Assembly: GCA_002284615.2 (NCBI GenBank)
Contig: MU069808.1
Coordinates: 179,820-228,873, forward strand
DNA length: 49,054 bases
Reading direction: 5' to 3'
From: Dunaliella salina
Taxonomy: Eukaryota > Chlorophyta > Chlorophyceae > Chlamydomonadales > Dunaliellaceae
Part shown: piece by piece, positions 1 through 11,300 of the stretch
Position numbering within the stretch: the first letter of the stretch is position 1
Layout: each line of letters opens with the position of its first letter
The notes under the pieces: generated by a model
What the model was told of the DNA's origin: nothing
The model's database searches: none
Seen by the model: the letters and a program-made list of their open reading frames with translations, nothing else
Program-made: the position numbers and the translations under genes

Positions 1-95
<95 letters not shown>
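1..95. repeat. (AC)n microsatellite
   Basis: About 47 uninterrupted AC dinucleotides at the left edge. It lies in what is probably an intron of the SDR gene that begins left of the window. No exon can be supported between here and 330. Confidence 0.95.
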
Positions 96-97
<2 letters not shown>

Positions 98-329
98 CCT
101 GCATGCGTGCACACTTTTGCTCGCTGCATCAAGGTTGTTGTTCTTGGCTGAGTATAGGGTTGCTCTTATAGCATGGATGTATGCAAGCTAGCAGGGGCCT
201 CACCAAAGATGTATTTTTGACAGATACTGGTTGATCAATGGGGGAATGCCCATGTTGTCCTTTCCTTTCCCCTTTTCCTTATTCATGCGTGCTTGCACCC
301 TTGCTTGCTGCATCTTCTCCCATGCGCAG

Positions 330-3300
330 GACATGATGGACGCAGACAGGTGAAGCTCTTAATGGACATGCAGAAGAGTTCCGGAAAAATGGATCATCAT
401 TGAGCAATTCAGGGTCTGGCCCTGAGAATCTCTGTAGAAAAATAGCAATCCTAGTACTGTGCAGAGGTTGAAAATTAAGAAAGGCGCAATGTTGTTCTTT
501 TTTTCACATTTGTGACACCTCCGGATGCGTAAACACCACACATACTCTTCTGAATTCTTCTTCTCTTTCTTCCATTGCAGCATTTGCAACTTTGCTCATG
601 CCATCAATGAGATGGGTGAGCCACTGCATGTGCTCATCAACAATGCAGGTGTGTTTCAAGTGTCAACATCTTGGGGTGGTCAAGTGTGAGGCTGCAGGGC
701 CAAGCCTTGAGCCCTAATTCCTAAGCACCACCATTTACATTTGTAATTTGTGAAGCAGCTTTGCAATCTTTTGCACAGAGCAAATGCAGTGTCTCGTGGA
801 TCGCACCAGCATGCATTTATAAATGGAAAAGAAGTGCATATGCTGGTCAAAAGCTGCATGCACTAAAGAAAGATTCCCTAACTAACAAGCTGGCAGGGCA
901 ATTCTTCGTTATTGAAAACAAGAGTACCTCCTACAGCCAGGTCTTAAAACCAAGTGCTTCTAGCGACCGGCCCCATCCGCCTTTCCTGTCACAAATCTTG
1001 AGGTGGAGGGGATTCATGGCTCTTCACAGCCGATGTGTCTCCTTTTCCTTAATTGATATAGGGAGGGTCTCTCTGCCTACATAGTGTTTTTTCTTTTGAT
1101 TCTTCAATGGTGACCTGCATGTTTTTTTCCTTTTCTTTCTTTCTTTCCATTATCACTGGGAGGCCAAATCTACCCAAAACAGATCAGCACGTGGGTGAGC
1201 ACCCCAGCATTCTGTCTTCCTCTCCACTTCAACAACGCCAGGTATGTCCCAAATGGATAATTTCCACACGTCAAGGGGTGTCGCAAGCCTGGCTCAGAGC
1301 AACTATCTCGGCACATACCAGGTGTGTTTTGGATGCATGTGCAGTCCAGGTAAAGAAAGCACATTAAACTTGCTGCACAAGCTTCCAGCTCTTGCCAGTG
1401 CTGCATCCCATGCTTAGGCCACACCTCTGATGGAGCCCTGTGCTGAAGCCATGTTTCACAAACTATTTGGCGCAGCTGAACCGCCTGCTTGAGGCCAAGA
1501 TGGTGGCTGACAAGACAAGGTTTGTTTCTGGGCTGGCGGGGGATGGTGTGTGCCTCAGTGTGCACGCGCATGCTTGTTTGTTATGCTGCAGGGAAGCATT
1601 CAAATCCGGAGGAACAATTTAAGGCATGAGATGACACACTCAATTTTGGGCCCAAATCCAGATCTTGCCTATCGAAATGATTGGTTGCACAAATTGCAGG
1701 CTGGTTTTTGTGTCTTCCTTCTCATCGCGCACTTGTGTCATCCAAGACCCCCAGCTGTTTTTGACATCCTGGTACCACAGCTGGTAAGCCATATGCACAT
1801 CAGTAGAGCTTTTCAGCAGCATGAAGAATTTTTAGTGCGCTCTTCCATGGACCCCTTCCTTGTGGCAACGCTCCACCTGGGCGTATTCTTTGATGGGTCA
1901 AATCATGATCGTTTCCTTTGGTACCCGCAGGTACAAGCACACCAAGCTTGCAGAGGTAATCGAGAGCATGCAACATTGAGAACCGTGATAAAGAAAAGAA
2001 AAGTCCACGCAGGCCTAAGACCGTGTGCATTGCAGGAGTCCATGGCAATTTGCAAGTTCCAGGGGAAATTTGCTGCACAGAATGATGAAGAGCCGCAGGG
2101 TGTGTGCTGCTTCCATCATGGAATGATTTGCAGGAACTGTGGAAAGCTTTGATGCATAACAAAAAAGTGAATGATCTTGTGAGGGACAAATGGTGCCTTG
2201 AAATTTGTCAGCTTTGGCTTCCGTTGTACACAGCCAGGGCCTGTGTTTGAGAACCACTTGTGCACTTGCTTGCAGGTACTCTTTGCATTTGAAATGCAGA
2301 GGAGATTTGGCGATCTTGGCCTGGAGGTGCGTATTACCCCATCTGAACATAAAAGAGTCTAATGCAGAGGCAATGTTAGATTCAACATCACAAAAAATAC
2401 AAGCTACCTCACTCTATAGATAGGCTTGTGAGCCACGTTTTGACAGTGCACAATTCAGGTGGTCAGCATTGACCCAGCTGGAGCAAACACTGCTATCTGC
2501 ACATCCACAGCTTTCTGCAGTTCTCGTAATGCGCAATGCAGGTGGTCAGTGTTGACCCTGGTGGTGTGAATACAGCAATCTGGACATCCACAGTGTTCAG
2601 CTCATTCCCTGTCAAGCAGATCATAGAGCAGGTGAGGCCTGGACAACCCAAGAACTTTTGATTCAATTTTCGATGTCAATATAGTATTTTGTCTCGGTCT
2701 TTTGTTTGGATAGAAAATTAAATAATGTCTGTAAAAGTTATATTCCAGAGAGGGGTAACCACTGTTGCAGTCTGTCCCACATTTCTCTGGGCCTGCTGGG
2801 GCCATTTTTCACTCCCAATTTCTTGTACTTGAAATCCCCATATATTATGCTGACATCCTGCATATTCGAAAATTGGAAAGGAGGAGGCCAAAATTTGACA
2901 TTATTGGCACCCCCTGTGCTGAAATTTCTCAACGGGAAATGGCTGAAATTTTGTGTCTCACCAACCACTGGATCCTTTCGCCGCATTCTTTTTACAATTG
3001 TATTCTTTTGACGCAAGGACTCCAAATCATAAAAAAAAACACCCAATTTGGATCAGCAGATGGTCCGGAATGAAGAATTGATGGTGAAAACAAGGGTTTA
3101 CGCTGCGGCTGATCAGGCACGTGCCCTGGTACTGGCACCCCTGGAACTTCTGTGGAACTCAAGTTTGTATGCTGCCAGTCACAGGAGAGCTGTGCTGGGA
3201 GCATGCAAAGAACAGGCATTTTTAGGCCCCAGATAACCCCCCTTGGTATTCATCCAGAACTCGATTTGGCCAGATCTTAGGAACCAATGGATGATCCTGG

Positions 3301-6300
3301 ACCAAAAGCTGTACGACCTAGTCCTACTATGATACATTGACAAAATGTGGTTGAGGATTATCCATGCGTTTCTGAGATATAGCCTTTGGAAGTCCCATAC
3401 AATGGTTATCCCCCTCTGGTTAGGTATAGAATCAAAAAATCTCTTGTCTGAAATCAATTTAAAATACTGTGTGTTTAGAAAGATTTACATGTCCGCAAGA
3501 AAAAATCGCATGCATGGACGGCCTGCTCAGGCTTCTCTCTCTGGTGCAATGCCCCCCTGGAACGGCCTCTGGGTGTTTCAGTCAATCTTTTCCCCCTCTC
3601 TTGCTTGCATTTTATGAAGGTCAGGTCCCTAGTGGCATTGCAAATGACGTCCCTCCAACAGCCTTGGACAGTACCCTGCCCACTTGTCTTGGTCTTGATC
3701 AGCATATTCCCTTCTTGCCGAGCCCACTTCCACAATGCACAAGCTCAGCCTGCAACTTTCATTAAGTTTAAGGCACTTATGCAAGCTGATGATCCCACAA
3801 TTCACACCTATCAATTCCATATCCAGACCTCTCAGTCCCCTCATCACTCCTGCTCCAGGTGCAGACTTCCCCTTCCCTTTAATAAACAGGCTAGCAGACA
3901 GTTGTTCTGGCTGGAGGCCTTTTTTCCCCTGTCACCTGTGGTCTGTAACCTGGGTGGGAATCACTGTTAGAGTCAGCACTGACTGTTGGTTTTTCCTTAA
4001 TACACGCTGGTTGTGTCCAGCATAGACTTTTACCTTTTACTTTTACCTGCAACCTGCTCCAGGTGTATGCGCCCCCAGAGGATGCTGCAAAGATTGTCAT
4101 GCATGCAGCCTTCGTGCCATGGGATGTAGATGCGCAGCCAGGTAGGTGGCCTGCAGGCTGTATGTGGTCTTTCAGAAAGCAATGGTGGCCCTTTTGCTCT
4201 GGGGTTCCCTTTTTCCACCCAGGTGCTTGGTCAGTGCGATGCACACATGTTTGGGAGGGCAGGGCAAAATGTTGCAAAAAAAGAAAGGAAAAGAAAAGAA
4301 ATACTACAAAGGCAGAGTGTTTCCCTATATCAATTGGAGGGAAAGGTTGCAAACTGGCTCAAAAGAGCCGTGAGTCAAACACAATGTGTAAAATGGGAAA
4401 GCCTAAAGTGGACCTGAAGGGTTTTTAAAAGCACCTGGCTATAGTAACTGGCTATAAGGAGCACTTGTGTTTTCAATAGCTCGTCCAGTGGCAACAGTGT
4501 TCTGGCATATTGAACAGATTGGGCATAAAGCACTTGAGCAAGCTTCATGGCATGTCAGTGGCCCAGTCCTAGTTCTTTGAATTGGTTAAGGGTACGCATA
4601 GTATACCAAGTTCCCCCAACACCCATGATAATAGGGTGCATAGTAACAGCGTCAGCACTAAAACTTTGCAGAGCTCTGCATGCTGCTGCTTTGCTGCATC
4701 CAATTGATTTAATGGCCTTGTATCTTCACGGTTTTTAATTTCAATTGAGTGTGCATGCTGTTGGTTAGCATTCAGTTTAGTGCTATTTGATGTATGTGTA
4801 GGGACTTGGAGGTTGTGTTATACAAGCCGGTATCACTTCCTATGTCTGTGTTGATGATTCCTGCTTTCCAAGGGCTCTTAATGAGAGCTTCAGTGATCAT
4901 CCTGCCAGCAATATCATGGTGTTCAGTTTTCATGTCGAAGATGATACGACCTGGGCAGCCTGAGTGCATTGCTGTATTTTGATTAATAGACTTTTTCTGC
5001 ACAGTTCCTTCTTTTGTTGCAGAATTCTTTTGATGGTGCTATATTCACTGTCTGTTATCCAGGAAGAGGATCGGTGAGATTTTGCAGGGCTTTTGATTTG
5101 AATCAACAGATTCAAAGCTTTGCTCGGATGCTTGCAAGCTCGGCAAGCATCCATACAAAGCTTTGAATCTTTTGATTCAAATTGTGCTCGGACAGCAGAA
5201 TAAGACTTGCCTGGCCTACCTGCTTACAGGCTGTCCCTATCAGCTTCTTAATCATTTACTCAATCACAATAAAACATTCAGTGACTGATGAGCTAGAAAA
5301 TGAGAGAGGAAGGAAAAAAGAAAAGCTTTGTAGTAGAGGAAACTCCCCCTATCAAGAAAGGATGAAACCAAAGACTCTGCTCTCCTTCGCAGGTGTGCCT
5401 CCTCGTGAAGACCTGCGTTTCTATGCTCATGGCCTTTTTGCCTCTCCTCTTCTCACAAACATCCACGGCGCTTGGGCAACCTACATTGGCACAGCCAAAT
5501 GGGCAGCGTATGCCAGTCTTGCACTCGTGCATTCCATCATGGACTACCCTGTGAGACACTTATCCCAGGGCAGGTAGGAAAGTGGGAAGTGAAAGCGTGA
5601 CAGCACTGTATGTGAATATCTGCAAAGCAAAAGCCTCTTTCTTTTGCTTTTTAAAGGCGGTGGGCCACTCACACTCTCATGTTTCCATACTCACCTTCGA
5701 TTGCCATCATCATTAGGCTCATAGCAAACTTGTGTCATAAGGCTGCTGGCTCTTCCTGGCTTACACTTGCACTGTTTCTTCCCTTAAAGACAGCGTTCAA
5801 CTTGAAGTTCAAGTGAGACTTTCAGAGAGAAAACACTGATCCTCCGCTATTTTTTTTGCGTACAGGCTTGCTGCCAAGGTGCAGCTGGTCCCTGCAAATG
5901 CTCAAGCATATGATGCTGATCTGGCCAAGAAGCTGTGGCAGCTATCGGCTGAGTTTGCTGGCATCCAGAACCTGGACCAGCTGGAGGAAGTTGGCATTCG
6001 ACCCAAACGCCAGCTCAAGCCCTCACCTCAGGTGCAGGTGACGAGCTTTCTGGATATTTTGCTTGCATGGTGCATTCATTTTCAAGGAAATAGACCTACT
6101 GACACAACTCGCCTCACATTCAATCACTTTCTAGGAGGCTTTTAAGGAACTTAGCTGTTCTCCTTCAAGAGGACAACTTTGCCTTGTGTGTTTTTCTATG
6201 TTTTTGGCCGAGTTACAATGGGACATTGCTATGTCCCTACAACGAGAAAGTGTAAAACAAAACAAACAAACAGAAGAAATTATAAGGGAGCATTTTTATC

Positions 6301-6311
6301 CTCACACACAC

Positions 6312-6390
<79 letters not shown>

Positions 6391-8308
6391 CGAGTGTTGT
6401 TATAATTATTACTATCATAGTACTAATGATGATCATTATATATATATACATATATATATATATATAATGATCATCATTAGTACTATGATAGTAATAATTA
6501 TAACAACACTCGCATTTTAGGTTTGTGTGGGCAAGCATGGCATGAAGATCACTCCAGTGTTGTTGTGGGCACGAGTATGACACGAAGATAAAAGCAGCAG
6601 CCACAGCATCTCCACCTTTCCATCACCAAGAGGCCATTATGAAGGCCATGTTTATATTAAGGCCATTGTTAAGGCCATTATTGAATTTAACATAATGTTG
6701 GATGGAGCTGAGATCTGATTTTCTTGGCAACACTCTGGGTCACTTGGTTGTCAGTCGGCAATCTATCTTTGAGGAGTGTTTCTTGTGTGCCTGGCAAGAC
6801 CTCTAGCTTTCCAGTTAGGGGTTCTTCCCTGAATGCACGCGGCCCCTGGCTTGCTAGACTTTTATTTTTTGTTTTCATTGTGTGCCTGAGCTTTTTTACT
6901 GTGCCTCTCATGTGAGTTCAAAAACAATTTGTTCTGCAGATCCCCGTGGAGCCTGAGCAGCCTGATGTGCTTCCTGTGAGGGACACGGCAGGGCCCAAGG
7001 TTGAGCCCCCAGAGAGAGCTCCTCTACCAACTGCTGTGGCCAGCAAAGCTGCAGAAAGGCCTGCCGAAAAGGCACCTACAGCAACGGCCCAACCGCCCCA
7101 GGCACTGGAGCAGGTGCGACGTTCAGACATGTAATAGCTTGCTTGACCGTGCTTGTTTGTGTGTGTCATGAAAAGAAAGGGAAAAAAGTAAAGCTACGCA
7201 GGAGGTCTGTCAACAGTAGAGTTGATTAAGGAAAGGGGGAGACATGAGTGCAAACACTGGGAACAATGAGTGCAAACACTGTGTCTGTCATCTGATCTGC
7301 TTTACAGGGGCCTCACTAGAGGGCATATTTGAGGGCGTATTTGAGGGTAGATCTAAGGTGAATTTAAGGGTAGATTTGAGGGTGAATGCTATGACACATG
7401 TATGAAAGTCCCTGGTGCCTTTTGTTGGAGTGGATGTCTGAAATTTGTTGGTGCCATACGTCCAGGGCAGATTGCTAGCAGTGAAATTCAATGGAGGAAA
7501 GGCTCCCATATTTTCCTGAAGGTAGCTGCAATTCAAACGCAATGAAGTGTGAGTGCCTCGCGGAGTGCAGACTGATTCTCATACTCCCACCAGGAAATGC
7601 ACAAGAGCTTCCTTTTCTGGACGAGCCCAAACTAATGCCCTGAGGCAAAACGCATTGCAAAATGTATTTCTTGATTAGTGATCACTGGGCCACTGCCAGG
7701 ACAGGTGGCACACATCTTGTCTTCCAACCAATGCAATGAGGTCTAAAAGGATAGTTTGTCCTTTGAGCCAGATGTTAGACAATCAAAAAGCTTAGCATCA
7801 TGCATTACTACACTCCACAAGGCATGCATTGTGTGGCCAAGAGGAAAACTAAGGTATGTGAGAAAAGAAAAGAAAAGAAACTATGTAGGCAGAGAAACTC
7901 TCCTTACATCAATTAAGGAAAAGGAGACACATTGGCTCAAAAAAGAGCCGCATGACCCCCCCACCACAAAGAGGTATGTGAGATTGAGCAAAATGGGAGC
8001 AAAAAACTAGTCCTCCCTGAATTACTCTTGTTCAATACTCGATTGTTCCTGATAGATATTTGATATGATAGAGAAAGAAGAGGCAGAGAAAGAACCGCTT
8101 TGAGAAGCAAAAGCGGTGTGTGCACTCAGGCAAGAAGCAAATCTTGGTGGTGCAACAAACAGGGGCAGGGGCTGCAGCAGTATGACAGCTATGCGCAGTT
8201 GCCGCCGTTGCAGCAGCAAAAGCAGCAGCAATATGACAGCTATGCACAGTTGCTGCCGTTGCAGCAGCAGCAGCAGCAGTATGACAGCTACGCGCAGTTG
8301 CCGCCATT

Positions 8309-8349
<41 letters not shown>

Positions 8350-11300
8350 GTAGCTGCAGAAGCAGCTCATCAGACGTTATTCTGACTCTCAGCGGCGAGC
8401 AAAGAATTGTTGACCTCAAGAAGCTTCAAGAAGAGGTCAAGCAGGTGTGTTTGAGATTCCATGGAGCCAAAGAAAATCAACAGAACTAGCACCCAAGAAT
8501 TAAATTGATGCTTTAGTGCTATCATCCTATCTATGTGTGGTGCTTTCATCCTATCTATGTGTGTGAATTGCCAGAGGTAATGTGCATCCCTGAAGCTAGT
8601 TGCTTCGAATTTGATGTATTCTATGAACTTAAACATCGTTGTGTAACAGAAGAAAATGTCTCTAGCAGCTTGAAACATGTGCCACCCAGATAATGCTTGC
8701 TTTCTTGCATGCTTCTTTTCCTGTTTCCTACACTCCCTTACTTTATGCCGGCTGCAGGCTACTGGTTATGATGATCCAAGCATTGCTTCCTCAAGCAGTG
8801 CATTAGGCTTCCCTCCAGGCACACACCATCCCCCCAAAGATCATGCCCCTGTGGACATCGTTGATGTGATTGGTAGGTGGAATGCTCCCCATAAATTTTT
8901 GCTTCCAGGTCTTTTCTGCACAGCTGTACATCATCTTTTGTTGGCATAAGTATGGACACTGCCTTTGTTGAGGGTGCCTGTCAAGGTGACAGGAAGAGGA
9001 GACAGAAAAAGCTATAAAAGCGTTCAACAACCTCAAGCTTATAGCAGGATAGCGCACAGCTCCCATCGTAAGAGCTCAATCTCAGAAAACCCGCCGCCTG
9101 ATAAGGATGAGTAAATAAAAGAGAGGTTTACGCATGCCATTTGACCGCGTGCATTAAGGAAAGATCCCCAAATGACCCTCACCAACAGAAGGCTTCTCTT
9201 TCCATCTAGGTGACACAAGAAGCACTTGGCTTTGGATTTGAACCCCCCCAAAGCTGAAAAGACGACCTGCAAGATACTGCATAATTTCCTCATGTCCATC
9301 ATTCTCTTTTGTGGAGTCAGACTGTATCAAAGCCATTTTCTTTCACAAGAAGTGATTCAATTGGCCATTGGGCTCAACGTCACCTATTCTCTTTTGTGCT
9401 CAAATGGGACTACAGGGCTCTTCAAGATGATCCCAATTGATTTTATGAATTCCCTTCACCAGCACTTGCTCTGCACCATCCACACGCATTTGCAGGTGCT
9501 ACCTCTGACATTGCTCCATCTACACTTGGGAGTGCAGAGGCGCTTCCTCGCATCATTGCTGCTCATTTGCCAGTCAACAAGGGTCAAGCTCTCGCCCTCA
9601 TGGTAAGGATTCTTCAGCCTTAGCTGAAGGACCTCCAAGAGCACCTCACATGTCAGCTTGGAAACAATTGTGGACATGTGTCAGAAGATCGGGTGCTCCA
9701 ATCTCAATCAACCTTCCTGAAAAAATTGTCAGAATGCAAAGCAGATGGTAAACCCGTAAACAATAAGCACGTTTCCCTAGACATTTGGATGAACATTTGC
9801 ATTAATCACCCTGCTGGCGTTATGAAAGCAACATTCAGCATTGGTGGGACTCACTGTTGGCGTCAGCGCCGACTGTTGGGTCTTCCCTCAATACATGCTG
9901 GCTGTGTCCAGCGTAGGCATCTACGTTTACATATGCTTTGAAAGCAACAACAGAACGGACTACATTCAGGGTGGGTAATTCAAAAGGCCTGCATTTGTTT
10001 ACACCTGTCTTGCGCTGCGCTTCCATCCTCCCACAGGGTGTTGAGGAGGGTCCAATTCAGCGGGCAGCCGTAATGCTTGCAGATCAGAATGCGCTTCCAG
10101 CTTTGAAGACCAGCTCACAGCACCTAGCTGAAGCCGGTGTGGATGAGCCACAAGCTGCTATTTCTGCTGCAATCGTCAGTCTAGGGGCAGGTGCGTGGCT
10201 TCAGTGATGGCCACAACAATGAGTTTGACAGCATGTACATATGATGAGCCGCAACCAGCTATTTCTGCTGCAATTATCAGATTAGGGGTGGATTGCGGCT
10301 TCAAGAAAAGAAAGGAAAACAAATGTATGCAGGCAGTGGAAATACTCCCCACCATCGATCAGGAAAAAAAAGGGATGCCTAGGGCCAACACACCATGTAT
10401 CCCCTCCACCAAAGGATGAAAAAGTCAGCGAGGTTCAGGTGGGCTACCAGAAGTGGCCCCCTGCCTGATCATGCTGATGAGAGTTCATAGAAGTCTTCTC
10501 CAGAGCAAGTCTGGTGCCTGCAAGTTCGTGAGCAAGTTGGACAGAATGAGCAGTGCATGGCTGCAGTGATGGCCACGACAATCAGTTTGATAGCATGTGC
10601 ATATTAACATGAGTATGCATGTCTTGCATTCTGTTCCACAAGTTCACATTGTGTCAGGCTGAATGTGATCTCTTCTTTGAACAGGCACGAATGAGGTGCG
10701 CCTGATTTCCTGACACCAGTCGTGTTTGATGCCGTGCCATGCCATGCAATACGCTGATCAACAATCATGAAGGAAAGTCTGCTTGCCTCAGAATTGGGTG
10801 GCACATCTATTGCCTGCTGATGTGTGTCTGCAGCTGGCCCAGTGGGGGATGGTTTGCGCAAGATGGCTGCGCAGGCTGCGTCAAAGTCACGTGCTGATCG
10901 GCTGCTGGTGGAGTCAGCTGCAAGCTGCCTATACCTGTCCAATGCCATCAGGCCTATAGAGGCGGTGGTTCAGGTGGGTGCAAGGGGTATGAGAGATGAT
11001 GAGGTTCATCCATGATTCAAGCCATGCAGGGCGCGCAAAGATGAGCTTGCGGTGTAGGCAGATTCTTGTATGCCAGCACGTGGCTGTGTGCACAAATTTT
11101 GCGCGATGGTCATTTGGGCAAGGAATCTGAAGAGACCAGGTAGAAAGGACTTGCAAAACCAAAAGTACCTTCGAATGTACCAGGGCATCTTTTGGAGAGA
11201 CACCTGCCAACCTGCATATGTCTCCTAGGCTAGCTATGTCTAGTGTAGGTTCTGAGGGCCTTCTGGTGAGGCCTCTAGCTTTCAAGTTAGAGGACCTTCC

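Noticed and set aside
6179..6604. Two 100-113-codon frames with shared YYNYYYHSTNDDHY text
   Set aside because: They are the two arms of the palindrome plus the AT tract read on opposite strands, not genes.
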